NCBI RefSeq assembly: GCF_002288925.2
Contig: NW_022098031.1
Coordinates: 5,761,371-5,825,370, forward strand
Direction: 5' to 3'
Source of the DNA: Delphinapterus leucas
Taxonomy: Eukaryota > Chordata > Mammalia > Artiodactyla > Monodontidae
Length of the DNA stretch: 64,000 nt
Under the pieces are notes generated by a model. The model did not search any database. It was not told the DNA's origin and worked only from the letters and a program-made list of their open reading frames with translations. Position 1 is the first letter of the stretch. The number at the start of each line of letters is the position of its first letter. This document shows, piece by piece, positions 10,455 through 22,689 of this stretch. Made by a program: the position numbers and the translations under genes.

Positions 10455-12010
10455 TATCCTTCATGAACATACAAGTGATAATCTATAGTGAAACATTAAC
10501 ACATCAACTCAGCAATCTATTAAAAGATAATATATCATGATCAAGTAAGTTTATCCAAGAAATGCAAGCTTGGTTAAACATTTTTCTTTAATTAAACAAT
10601 GTAAATAGATAGCTAGTGGGAAGCAGCCGTATAGCATAGGGAGATCAGCTTGGTGCTTTGTGACCACCTAGAGGGGTGGGATAGGGAGGGTGGGAGGGAG
10701 GGAGACGCAAGAAGGAAGAGATATGGGAACATATGTATATGTATAACTGATTCACTTTGTTATAAAGCAGAAACTAACACACTATTGTGAAGCAATTATA
10801 TTCCAATAAAGATGTTTAAAAAAAAATTAAAAATAGGACTACCATATGACCCAGCAATTCCACTCTCGGTATGCATAAAAAAACAAAAACAAAACAAAAC
10901 AAAAAAACAATGTAATTCACCATATCAACACGCTAAAGAAGAAAAAAAAATATTACCACCTTGTAGATGCAGAGAAAGCACTTGATGATTTTTTCCTAAG
11001 ATTGAGAACAAATAAAGGGTATCTGTTATTGTCATTCCAATTCAGCAGGGCCCAGTCCATCCGGTAAAACAGGAAAAATAAATAAAATGCATGGGTATTG
11101 GGAAGAAGGAAATACAATTTTCTCTATTTGTTCACAACATGATTATCTACATAGAAGATGCTAAAGAATCTAAAAAAGAGCTACTAAACAAATAAGTATA
11201 AAGCAACATCACAATATACAAAGTTAATTTTAAAAAATCATTTGTATTTTTAAACACTAGCAAAGGAAAACTGAAAATTAAAATTTTAAAAGGTATTATT
11301 TATAATAACAAGTAACATGGAATATCTAAGTATATAGCTAAAAATATCTGTAAGATTTATATGCTGAAAACTACAAACATCAATGACAAAAATAAAAGAA
11401 GTCTAAATAAGTGAAAAGAAAAGCTATGTTCACAAATGGATAGGCTGAATATTGTTAAGATGTATTCTCCCCTAATTGACATTGACATGTAGATTCGATG
11501 CAATACCCATCAATATCCCAGTGGAGTCTTTTTCTTTTCTTTTTTTTTTTGGTAAAAGCTAATTCTAAAATTAAGACAGAGATAAAAAGAATTAAAAATA
11601 CCCTTTCCCGCCAAAAAAAACCACCTTTCAAAATCAAGAACAAACTTCAAAAACTTACGTTACTTGATTTCAAGACATAACGAGACAATGTAGTATTGGT
11701 ATAACAATAGAAAAACCAATAAAACAGAATGCAGGAATAGACCCAATATATATGATCAAATAATTTGTTTTTTACTAAGTTGGAAGACTCAAAAAGCTGC
11801 ACATTACATGATTTCATTTATGTGACATTCTGGGAAAGGTAAATTTAGGAACTTAAAACTGATCAGTGGTTGCCAGAGGTTGAACAATAAAGAAAGGGAT
11901 TGATTTTAAAGAGTCAGACGTGAACTTTTTGGTGTGAGTAGAGTATTCCATATTTTGTTTTCTTCATTGAATTGTGATGATTTAAGAATGGTGAACAATT
12001 GAATATTAGG
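10455..12010 (+). mobile_element. Ancient L1M ORF2/3' UTR, split by a younger L1
   Basis: The left part (10455-10604) carries 'atcatgatcaagtaagttta...ccaagaaatgcaag'. The right part (from 10905) continues at 'caatgtaattcaccatatca' and runs through 'gatgcagagaaagcacttga', 'gattcgatgcaatacccatc' and a 3' UTR segment, 'gatcagtggttgccagaggt'. It was contiguous before the nested insertion at 10605-10904. Frames are broken throughout. The part from 11510 to 11680 has decayed into A/T runs. Confidence 0.85.
10605..10904 (+). mobile_element. Young L1 3' end with extra 3' segment, nested in L1M
   Basis: 10605-10829 is the L1 3' UTR, starting 'atagatagctagtgggaagc' and ending at an AATAAA-containing terminus. 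The same block occurs at 57355-57560. After the tail, 10830-10904 holds an unrelated piece of L1 ORF2 ('accatatgacccagcaattc') and an A-rich end. An 11-bp target-site duplication, AAACAATGTAA, lies at 10594-10604 and 10905-10915 and encloses both parts. They therefore probably arrived together. Confidence 0.9.
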
Positions 12011-13520
12011 TGGTATTAACAAATGAATTACTTTTGATTTGGGGTTGAGGATGTGATGTGAAATTGTGGTAATGTATATAAAGAGATAAACTCAGTGATA
12101 AATATATGAGGAATCATTGCACTATTTTAACTGTATTGTATTTTATTGAAAATTACCTAACCCCAGCATAAGGTATAGTAATTTATTGAAAACTATTGGC
12201 CTTTCTTCCTAAATTTGAAAAAAGAATTAATATCTGACTTTCATGTCCCAATAAAATTTATTAAAATACTACCTGAGAATTAAGTTTGGTATGGGAAGAA
12301 GGAACCCACAATAACTTATTTACTTCATAAGACAGTAGGAAGTTTCCATTATTTAGGATGTGGGTATGAACGATCCTTCACTGAGAGATAGTGACTTTCC
12401 ATCACAATGTACTGTGATTTACCATCTGAATAAAAACAATAATGCAAGGAGACAAAATAAGGTAACAGAACAAAGCAACAGAGTCATTCTGTCAGTGGAT
12501 TAAATTGATATTTTGTACAACCCTACAGAAGGTGTTAAAGGTCCCTGCTGAGCTATGTAATAGCAATTCAAGGCACCCTATAGATAGTTCCAATTCAAAG
12601 TCAATCATTAAAAAGAAGAAAAAAAAAAAGATACCCAGACTTTAAAGAAAAAAAAGAAATAAAAACCAGAAGGAAAAGCCAATGACTTTCTGCATGTTCA
12701 ACATTAATCTTTTCTACTTTATTAAAAACAAATACATTAATGTGGCAATCATATCAGTAATAGTCTCAGTTTGTGATTATGCTGATATCCATTAAATCTA
12801 TGCATTGTACTTGTGGGCTGCCAAAAAACTGAGCTGACAAGATTTACCATTAGTTTTTCAAATAAGAGCCTCAGAAAACATTATGAATAAATATTATCCA
12901 TTAAAAGAGACTGTTTTGTTTTTATAGGAGAAAAAGATTTTAAATATTTAATGAAATCAATAGGAAAACATTCCTTATTATTTTGTAATTCACTACTCTA
13001 CATTAGATCAGATTTACTAGTCAAAAGGGAGCACAGTTTACATGCAACAATATAGTAGATGAATGTTACCCTACATATCATTAATAATTATGTGGCATGG
13101 ACCCTGAGGATATCTAAATCTCTAGGATATTAGTGGTTATAATTTTGAAATTATTTTATTTCTTGCAAAAAAAATCGTTAAAGTCAATTGAATTTCACTA
13201 TTTTTAAAAGGATTAATGTTTAAATGATGGAGCAATTATAGAAAAGTCTATTACCTGTGGCCATGCATGGAGCTCCTTCTCGATGAGTAATACTTTGTAA
13301 GTGGCTGCCTGGAAGTGATTTTTTAAGTCTTAATTTTCCATAAATCTAACTGTTTATTTTTATAAATAGCTAAATTAGACTGATTTATATAGATTTAACT
13401 GCATGCTTCCAGTTTGCACAAAGAAACATATTGAAATGATTTGCTGGCTTCAGACTGTCTCCAGCAAAGCGAGAAACCAGCCAACATGCAAACATAACCA
13501 ACATCACAGCAGAGTCATCA
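12011..13520. other. Unique AT-rich sequence
   Basis: About 1.5 kb with no repeat family recognised and no credible frame. A-rich runs lie at about 12610-12650. Confidence 0.45.
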
Positions 13521-13524
13521 TAAG

Positions 13525-13760
13525 AGTAGATAAAATGTACTGAGAGCTTGTTATGTACTGGACACAGTTCTAAGCATCTAACAAATACCTCAAATAATCC
13601 TCACAACCATCCTGTGAGAAAGGTGCTATTATTGTCTCCGCTCTTCAGATGAGGAGTATAGATTCAGGGAGTTTAAGTAGCTTGTCCTGGTAACACAACT
13701 GCCAAGTGAGATTTTAGCCCAAGAATTTTGGCTCTAGGGCCTATGCTTTTAACCAGCTCA
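13525..13760 (+). repeat. MIR SINE, nearly full length
   Basis: Order: 'tgtactgagagcttgttatg', 'ttctaagcatctaacaaata', 'cctcacaaccatcctgtgag', 'cttcagatgagga', 'gtaacacaactgccaagtga', 'ctatgcttttaaccagctca'. This is one of the best-preserved MIR copies here. Confidence 0.9.
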
Positions 13761-14695
13761 TTAATTTTTACCGAGATTCCCGAGCTAACACATAGAAAGT
13801 ATTTTAACAGTGTTTTTGTCACATAATAATGGCTCAAAAGTTTTAACCAAAATTTTTTTTTAAGGAACTAAAGTATATGACATTTATTTCAAGTGAAAAT
13901 TGTAGTGCAGAAGAGGGAGAGTATACCAGAGCAAATAAGGACTGTATAACGTCCCTCACTCCTATGACTTGTTGCTGTCTCATAGGGAACCTGAAATTTG
14001 AATATGAAAATCAAAGCCAAAGTCGATGGAGGCTACTCTCAACAAATCTTAACAAATCTTAGCCCTGGGGTCTCAGCTAACTCATATTAAGAATGTAGGT
14101 CAGCTGGAAAATCAGATTCTTCCCTGAGTTTACAGACATTCAAAGTTCTAGGCCAGTTGTGAAAAGAAAACCAAAACAACAACACAAAAGCAAAAGCCTT
14201 TCCCTTAGGCAAACTGGAGTAGTCTCAGCTGATTCCAGAACTTTAAGGTTAAAATATTCTGCTCAAGGGTGAAGTGTGACTTAAATACTCAAGACATAAG
14301 CAATAATAAACAGCTACAGATTTCTAAACTTCTTTGTGAAAGAAATGATTCTACCACTTTTTTTTTTCTCTCTCCTTATCAAGAAGCAAAATTCACCCTC
14401 TGCTCTTGTGTTTTCCTTTTGGAATTTAAGCCAACAGAAACACAAGTAGTAATAGTTCTGATCAATAAAATGTTTATTCCTAACTGTTACTACAATCTAG
14501 GAAGATAAATGACATAGATTAAGCAGATCTGCCTTTAGAATTTGTTAGGCCTATAGCAGGAGTACAAATAGAGCTCATATACCTTGTGTCTAAATATATT
14601 ACCTTATATATCAAAATTATTTGATTTAGGTGAAATTCTGAAAATCTATTTATTTTTGAAAATTTAATTAAATCTTATATACGCTCAAGAAAATA
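13761..14695. other. Unique sequence
   Basis: No repeat family recognised. Frames at 13877-14062 and 14269-14508 carry no known domain. A small local duplication, 'aacaaatctt' twice, lies at about 14041-14060. Confidence 0.45.
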
Positions 14696-17298
14696 TTTTT
14701 AAATTAACTTTTATTGGAGTATAACTGCTTTACAATGTTGTGTTAGTTTCTACTGTACAGCAAATTGAATCAGTTATATGTATACATATATCTGCTCTTT
14801 TTTGGATCTCCTTCCCATTTAGGTCACCACAGAGAAGTGAGCAGAGTTCCCTGAGCTATACAGTAGGTTCTCATTAGTTATCTTTTTTATACATAGTATA
14901 TATAGTGTATATATGTCAACCCCATCTCCCACTTCATCCCACGCCCCCTTCCCCCCTTGGTGTCCATACATTTGTTCTCTACATCTGTGTCTCTATTTCT
15001 GCTTTGCAAATAAGATCATCTATACCATTTTTCTTGATTCCACACATATGTGTTAATATATAATATTCATTTTTCTGTTCCTGAAGTACTTCACTCTGTA
15101 TGACACTCTCTAGTTCTATCCACGTCCCTACAAATGACCCAGTTTCGTTCCTTTTTATGTCCAAGTCATATTCCACTGTATATATATACCACATCCTCTT
15201 TATCCATTCCTCTGTTGATGGACATTTAGGTTGCTTCCATGTCTTGGCTATTGTAAATAGTGCTGCAATGAACATTGGGGTGCATGTGCCTCTTTGAATT
15301 ATGCTTTTCTCTGGGTGTATGCTCAGTAGTGGGATTGCTGGGTAATATGGTAGTTCTATTTTTATTTTTTAAGGAACTTCCATACTGTTCTCTATAGCGG
15401 CTGTATCAATTTACATTCCCAAAACAGTATAAGAGGGTTCTCTTTTCTCCACACCCTCTCCAGCATTTATAATTTGTAGATTTTTTTGATGATGGCCATT
15501 CTGACTGCTGTGAGGTGATACCCCACTGTAGTTTTGACTTGCATATCTCTAATAATTAGTGATGTTGAACATCTTTTCTTCATGTGTTTGTTGGATAGCC
15601 ATATGTCTTCTTTGGGGAAATGTCTATTTAGGTCCTCCACCCATTTTTTGATTGGGTTGTTTGTTTTTTTATATTGAGCTGCATGAGCTGCTTGTATATT
15701 TTGGAGATTAATCCTTTGTCAGTTGCTTCATTTGCAAACATTTTCTCCCATTCTGAGGGTTGTCTTTACATCTTGTTTATGGTTTCCTTTGCTATACAAA
15801 AGCTTTTAAGTTTCATTAGGTCCCATTTGTTTATTTTTATTTTATTTTATTTTATTCATTACTCTAGGAGGTGGGTCAAAAAAATCTTGCTGCGATATGT
15901 CAAAGAATATTCTGCCTATGTTTTCCTCTAAGATTTTTATAGCGTCTGGCCTTACATTCGGACCTTTAATCAATTTTGAGTTTATTTTTGTGGATGGTGT
16001 TAGGGAATTTGATTCTTCTACATGTAACTGTCTAGTTTTCTGAGCACCACTTATTGAAGAAGCTGTCTTTTCTCCACTGTATATTCTTGCCTCCCTTGTC
16101 ATAGATTAGGTGACCATAGGTATGTGGGTTTTCTCTGGGCTTTCTATCCTGTTCCATTGATCTATATTTCTGTTTTTGTGCCAGTACCATACTGTCCTGA
16201 CTACTGTAGCTTTGTAATATAATCTGAAGTCAGGGAGCCTGATTCCTCCAGCTCCATTTTTCTTTCTCAAGATTGCATTGGCTATTCAGGGTCTTTTGTG
16301 TTTCCATACAAATTGTAACATTTTCTGTTCTAGTTCTGTGAAAAATGCCATTGGTAACTTGATAAGGATTGCAATGAATCTATAGATTGCCTTGGGTAGT
16401 GTAGTCATTTTCACAATATTGATTCTTCCAATCCAAGAATATGGTATATCTCTCCATCTGTTTGTGTCATCTTTGATTTCTTTTATCAGTGTCTTATAGT
16501 TTTCTGCATGCAGGTCTTTTGCCTCCTTAGGTAAGTTTATTCCTAGGTATTTTATTCCTACTGTTGCAATGGTAAATAGGATTGTTTCCTTAATTTCTCT
16601 TTCTGATATTTCATTGTTAGTGTATAGGAATGCAAGAGATTTCTATGTATTAATTTTGTATCCTGCGACTTTACTAAATTCACTGACTAGCTCTAATAGT
16701 TTTCTGGTGGCATCTTTAGGATTTTCTATGTATAGTATCATGTCATCTGCACACAGTGACAGTTTTACTTCTTCTTTTCCTGTTTGGATTCCTTTTATTT
16801 CTTTTTCCTCTCTGATTGCCGTGTCTAGGACTTCCAAGACTATGTTGAAAAATAGTGGCGAGAGTAGACCTTGTTTTGTTCCTGATCTTAAAGGAAATGT
16901 TTTCAGTTTTTCACCATTGCGAATAATGTTTGCTGTGGGTTTGTCATATATGGCCTTCGTTATGTAGAGGTAGGTTCCCTCTGTGCTCACTTTCTGCAGA
17001 GTTTTGATCATAAATGGGTGTTGAATTTTGTCAAAAGCTTTTTCTGAATCTATTGAGATGATCATGGGGTTTTTATTCTTCAGTTTGTTAATATGGTATA
17101 TCACATTGATTGAGTTGCATATTTTGAAGAATCCTTGCATCTCTGAGATAAATCCCACTTGATCATGGTATATGATCCTTTTAATGTGTTGTTGGATTCA
17201 TTTTGTTAGTATTTTGTTGAGGATTTTTGCTTCTATGTTCATCAGTGATATTGGCCTGTAATTTTCTTTTCTTGTGATATCTTTGTCTGGTTTTGGTT
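14696..17298 (-). mobile_element. 5'-truncated L1, 2.6 kb
   Basis: The 3' UTR is at the low-coordinate end (14696 to about 14970, reverse of 'ccaataaaagttaa' and 'aactgattcaatttgctgta'). ORF2 follows leftwards from 17298, where the element starts abruptly inside the reverse-transcriptase region. A short direct repeat, AAGAAAATA at 14687-14695 and 17299-17307, fits a target-site duplication. At 15834-15856 a (TTTTA)n expansion has grown inside ORF2. The element is moderately decayed: the reading frame is cut by several frameshifts and stops, so it is not mobile. Confidence 0.95.
14979..17285 (-). pseudogene. L1 ORF2 remnant (reverse transcriptase and C-terminus)
   Basis: ORF2 encodes the endonuclease/reverse transcriptase of LINE-1. 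Here the longest intact piece is 16643-17158 (171 codons). It contains [15 protein letters not shown] and the catalytic YXDD-type segment, read as [10 protein letters not shown]: the usual residue before A-D-D is Phe, here Cys. Another piece, 15842-16102, covers the middle. The C-terminal piece, 14979-15275, contains FIAALFTIAKTWKQPKCPS and ILTHMCGIKKNG. These pieces are in different frames, so the gene is broken. The endonuclease domain is absent through 5' truncation. Confidence 0.93.
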
Positions 17299-17307
17299 AA
17301 GAAAATA

Positions 17308-17830
17308 AATTGATTCACAATTTTAGTATTCAGTACCCATCTAGTTGCCCATGTAAATAATCAGTATTATGCTTTGCACATGTTATGTCTATACATACAT
17401 GTACACAAATGTAGGGGGATTTTTGAAGTGAAAAATATTCTTCAGCTGTCAAACAACTGTTGGGAATACCTTACTCATACATGAGTAATACCAGAACCAC
17501 AAATTGAAATACGAAGATAAGGCAAAAATTTGATATTAGACAATACTGAGAAATGGTACTTTGGTATGCAAGAATATATTCCATTCATGCCATCTGAAAG
17601 GAAAGATTGACAAGTCTATTTACCCGTCTTTTACTTACATAAGGACTTCTACTGCTGAAATTCTGACTGCAGCTGTAAACAGTGTTTGTCTCTGACCTAT
17701 AAAACTTCATGGCATTTGAATGCAGTGCCTTTTGTTTTTACAACATAGGTGAAGGAAGGATGTGTGTAAGCGATTTGCTTGGGTCTGAACAGTGTTAATC
17801 ATGAGAGCCTAAGTTAAGATTACTCCTTTA
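17308..17830. other. Unique sequence
   Basis: No repeat family or gene recognised. Confidence 0.4.
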
Positions 17831-18049
17831 GGGCTTCCCTGGTGGCACAGTGGTTGAGAGTCCGCCTGCCGATGCAGGGGACACAGGTTCGTGCCCCGGT
17901 CCGGGAAGATCCCACATGCTGCAGAGCGGCTGCGCCCGTGAGCCATGGCCGCTGAGCCATGGCCGCTGAGCCTGCGCGCCTGGAGCCTGTTGCTCCGCAA
18001 CAGGAGAGGCCACAACAGTGAGAGGCCTGCGTATCGCAAAAAAAAAAAA
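17831..18049 (+). mobile_element. CHR-family SINE with internal duplication
   Basis: Begins 'gggcttccctggtggcacag', has a B-box-like GGTTCGTGCCC at about 17887-17897, and ends in a pure A-tail (about 18039-18049). CpG-rich, hence young. A 14-base unit, GAGCCATGGCCGCT, is present twice in tandem (17940-17953 and 17954-17967). I could not place a target-site duplication. Two minus-strand frames across it are only translated SINE. Confidence 0.95.
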
Positions 18050-19245
18050 GGAGTCATTAAAACTTTTAAATCAAAAAGGAAATAATAAATAATCTTTCCC
18101 CTACTAGATACTCCTTAAAACACATGTCAAGGATGGTAAATACAAACAACTGAACTGAGCCACTTAACTGTTCATGGCATTTACCTAGATTTCATCAAGT
18201 TAGCCAAAGTACCTCCAAAACTAATAAAAGTCAACTGTTGTCAACAATTTTTTTCTGTCAGAGAATATAGGGAGAATATGTGAACTTTGCAAAATAAAGT
18301 ATATAAAATGCTGTAAGAGAGGTCTTCCTTTTCATTAGAATTAAGACTATTAAAATGCCTGTTGTTTTGTTTATTTTCCTTTCTGGTTTTGAAAGATCAG
18401 TGATTTTCATAATTGATTTTGGAATTCTAATCCTTTTTTGTGGCCAACATACTGAGACACAGATTGCTATTAAGTTGTCATGGTGCTGGGTATCAATATT
18501 ACTTATTATATAGATTGTCCAATATATGGTGGTAATTATTCTAAAATGCTAAAAGCCTGAAAATATGTAGTGATTTCAATCATTTTTATGAGTGGTTCAT
18601 TATAAAATCAAAAGCAAAAATCTAACCCAAGCACATTTGAATCCATTCCTGTATGTTTGGGGTCGATTGTTTTAAGCATCTTCCCAACTTAAAAAAACAA
18701 AAATAAAAATTGATCATTAAACAAAGCAAATAATAGTAAAAATACATCCTGTTTGTTAGAATGTGTTGTATCCATTACATTTTGAACTGAATTTCAATTT
18801 CCTAAATGCCTTATCTCCTCTAATCTCAGTTGAAAAAAATCAAATCTCACTTCTTCCTGGGAGGTAAACCAGAAAATACATTTTTAGTTTATATCAGAGA
18901 TAGAAAAAACTCCTCATTTAAAACATTCTTGGGGAAAAAGACCAATTCCTTGGCAATGTTTGCTAATATAAACTAAGGTGTGTCTGTGAGATTCTATGTC
19001 TTTAAATTAATCAAACTGTAAGTTTCAGGAAAATACTAGACATGCCCCACTATATTTCCATTGTCTAGCATGGCCGAATGAATAAATAAGGAAACCCTCT
19101 GCTTTTAAACATTTAAACTCTCCTGTTTCTCAAACTACTGTCATAATTTTGCTTTTAACTCTTTCCTCAAAATTTTAAATGCTTCCCAAAAATCTATAAA
19201 ATAAAGTGAAAATAAAATTGTGAGGCATATACACATTAGAGAATA
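18050..19245. other. Unique AT-rich sequence
   Basis: No repeat family or gene recognised. Confidence 0.45.
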
Positions 19246-19249
19246 CAGG

Positions 19250-19450
19250 TAAGGAGGCTGGCCCTTGGATTAGACTGCCTACATTTGATCCTAATCCAGA
19301 CTCTTAGATGTTTATTTTTAGGTGAGTCACTAAAATCTTCCAGATCCAGTATTCTTTTTGATTCTTTCTGGATCTATAAATAGTACATCATCTCTTTGGG
19401 TCATCATGAGTGCATGGCATGCAGTAATCACCCAATTAATGTTATATACT
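19250..19450 (+). repeat. MIR SINE
   Basis: 'gattagactgcctacatttg', 'taggtgagtcactaaaatct' and 'gcatgcagtaatcacccaat' follow the MIRb order in sense orientation. Diverged. Confidence 0.65.
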
Positions 19451-21732
19451 ATTATTTTTATTCTGTTCCATCTTAGAATCCAAATACTGCCTTGAGCTGG
19501 CATCAAACTGCTTTCCTAGCTTCAGCTCATAGTAGATTCTCACTATTCTTTAGAAAGAACACTTGGTTACCGACCATTTTTAAAAAGTTACTCTGCAAAC
19601 TTTACATCTCTAGAAAATTTTACATCTCTAGGCCTGTTTATCCTGCTGCCAAAAGAAAAAAAAAATCAGTTCAAGTTAAATCTCTTTTATGAAAGCTTTT
19701 CATAACCATCCAGCTTTGCAAGTACTTTCTTCTTAATTATACCATAATGTTGATTTTAAATACCTTTAGAGACAAAAAACATGTATCTCCTTTTTTATCC
19801 CCAGGTTTAAATCGCCAGTGTCCTAACTAAAGCTGAACTTAAATATGATAAAAGTCTCCTGTCTCACTCTCGCCTCTTGCTCTGTTACAATTTTAAAAGA
19901 TTTTTTTTGTTTTTATAAGATTATTATTATCAAGCTGGTCTTCTCTTGCTCAAAATATATCCAAATACACATTGAAATGTGTTAGCAGAATAGACTTTGT
20001 CCTCTCCTATTATCTCATGAAAAAAAAAGATTGTCATGAAAATGAAAATACTGGCCTATTTATATGAATTACTGTGTTCATCATGAGTTCAGAACAACAG
20101 TTTGATCTATCAATGGTAGTCTATAAACAAAAGTGAAATAAATTATACTAATGCAAAATTGATCCAAGAAGAAGACGAGAGTGTGATGTACTAATTTCAA
20201 ATAAATTCTTTTCAGGTAAATAGTGCCTAGTACATTAGAGCTCTAATTCATGTAATAAACACCAATCATGTCTAGGAATGGTTAATTCTCTTTATAATGG
20301 ATGCAATTTCCTTTGTTCTTATTGATTGAAGGTATGCCTGTGAAAGACCAATGTGATTTAAATCGTTCTTTTTATTAGTCTGACACTGCAGAATTTGTTT
20401 TTTATTTTACTTCAGTAAAAACTTATGATATTACTATGCATGGCTGATATGAATTCAACCAGTCTATTTTGTATCAGTTATGTATTAGAGAATAAATTGT
20501 AATGCTGAATACAGTCCTGATTTGTAAATGAAAGGACTATGTTCTGACCATGTATCTGTCTATTCCTAAGCAAATTTAGATAATATGAACAGAACTATGG
20601 GTCCCAGATAGGTCAGACAATTCATTAAGAGTTGTGGAGGCACCTGAACAAGTATAAACACAGGAATATCAGACTGTTATGCAAAATAGTAAAAGTACTT
20701 TGTGTAATATATTTGAAATATTATATAGGCAATTGGATTTAAAACAAGTTAAAGGAAGTGAAGATGCTAACTTTAACAGGCAGATATTTCTTGGTTTTCT
20801 TAATAAAGGTAGTAATATTTTACTGGCATAGCTATAATTGAATTATTTATCATTTTTACATTTATTTTAAATTATTCATTATACAGATGCCAATTTTTAC
20901 ATGGAACTTTAAAATTTTTCTGTAATATACTTCATTTATAAAATTTTAAATTATTCAATGGTGAACAACTTCATGTAGTGCACTGTTAAACTTTAATCAA
21001 CTTTTCCTTTCTGCCTGTTCTCATCTCAGCTATTTCTTATTTCTGCCTGTCAGACTTCATAATCCCTCCCTCTCAATGTTTGCTATGTTCTTGATTCAAT
21101 AACCTGTTGCTTTTACTATATCTTTGCAATGACATTTAACTCCTCACGCTTGCATGTTTATTTCCCCTTTACACTTACCCTTCTACCTGTTTACAGATAT
21201 ATTTATAAAAATCATTAAAAATGAAGCTAGAACAAAATGTGTCTTTGTTTAATATTAGATATATAGATACAGATATAGAAATAGCTATAGATATATTATA
21301 TACATGCCCATTACCATCACAGCAAATGTGAAATGTCCACATACATCATCTTATTCATACATTATGCCATAGACGTATAATTGGAGATTAGCTCCTAGGA
21401 ATGTCACATTCTAGGCATATATTCAACATTTGATTATATCAAGATTAGTTCCTAGTGTGTTTGCTTGCCCTGCTTGGCCCTTCAACCAAGAGTCACTAGT
21501 TATGAGTTAGCACTGGGTTCTAGAAATGGCATTGTATATTAGTGTATATGATCACCTCTTGTGTGTGAATTTTCATCCATCTACTTCTGAACCCTGGCTT
21601 TAACATGTTATACATTCTCCTGTATTGACTATAAATTTTATCTAAGCCTGCATTCCAAAGTATTACGTCTTTCTTTTTAGTTTTTCTCCTGCTCTAGTTT
21701 TCTGAAATACTTCACACAGTTAATTTTACTCT
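19451..21732. other. Unique AT-rich sequence
   Basis: 2.3 kb without a recognised transposon, except a GATA/TATAGA-rich simple repeat at about 21255-21305. The frame at 19492-19692 has a local 'acatctctag' repeat (about 19604-19632) and no domain. No gene called. Confidence 0.45.
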
Positions 21733-22097
21733 TGCTGTGGTTTGAATGTTTGTGTCCTCTTAAAATCCATATTTTGAAATCCTAACCCCCATAGTTGATG
21801 GTATGAGGAGATGGGGTTTTGGGGAGATGAGTAGGTCATGAGGGAAGAGCCCTTATAGATAGGATTAGTGCCTTTATTAAAGAGGCTCCAGAGAGATCCC
21901 TTGCCCCTTCTACCATGTGAAGGCACAGCAAGAAGTCAGCCGTCTGCAGCCCAGAAGAGGGCCTTCACCAGAATCCCATTATGCTGGCACCCTGACCTAG
22001 GACTTCCGCCTCCAAAACTGTGAAAAATACATTTCTGTTGTTTATAAGCCCCCCAGTTTATGGTATTTTGTTATAGCAGCTTAAATAGCCTAAGACA
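21733..22097 (+). mobile_element. MaLR-type solo LTR (MLT1/MST-like)
   Basis: Starts 'tgctgtggtttgaatgtttg' and ends 'cctaagaca'. In between are 'gaaatcctaacccccat', 'ctaccatgtgaaggcacagc' and 'acatttctgttgtttataag', the typical order of MLT1/MST long terminal repeats. No internal region is attached, so it is a solo LTR. The flanking 5-mers (ACTCT and CCTCC) match only partly. A homologous copy lies at 26902-27388. Confidence 0.88.
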
Positions 22098-22304
22098 CCT
22101 CCGCTTGAAACTTTTCTTATTTAGATTTTATTTCACTGGAATATGTTGGTCCTTGTGTTAGGGCATTAATTTCTTTCTTTTCATATGTATACTTTGCTGG
22201 AGATTCAAGCTTTTTAGGCTTTTCCACCCTCTTACCACTCTCTACTTAATATTTGTATATCCTCATTCACTGCTATTGCTTCAACTGAGAAGGAAAAAAA
22301 AATA
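22098..22304. other. Unique sequence
   Basis: Nothing recognised. Confidence 0.3.
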
Positions 22305-22460
22305 GCTATCGAATTGAGAATCAGGAGACCTGAGAACTAATCTTGCTTTGGCACAAACTAGTCTGTGACTATGGAATTGCCATTCCATTTTTCCGTGCTT
22401 TGTAGTGCATAATAATTATCCACATTAGACATTCACAGTGTTCATTAGTGAATTAAGGCT
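22305..22460 (+). repeat. MIR SINE fragment
   Basis: 'caggagacctgagaactaat' and 'tagtctgtgactatgg' match the MIR 'box' region in sense orientation. Diverged. Confidence 0.55.
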
Positions 22461-22689
22461 TTGAGAAGTCCTGTGAGGTAAAGAAAAAACAAAGGAAGAG
22501 AAAAAGGAAAACTCTTGAGTTTAACTCAGAAACTCCAAAAGCTATATTATTATATAACACTGAACTATCAATAATAAATCACTCAATTCCATTCATTTTT
22601 CTTGTCCACAACAAAAATTTAGTTCAAACTCTCACAATATTAAAGTCATATTTGATTCCATCCATAATTTTAGTAGCCACATAGAATAG

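Noticed and set aside
15100..15297. Plus-strand frame over the L1
   Set aside because: Antisense of the ORF2 C-terminal piece.
16569..16967. 132-codon plus-strand frame
   Set aside because: Antisense shadow of the L1 ORF2 reverse-transcriptase segment at 16643-17158.
17809..18057. Two minus-strand frames
   Set aside because: Translation of a CHR-SINE. The same applies to plus-strand frames at 56441-56707 and 60507-60868 and the minus-strand frame at 53712-53978.
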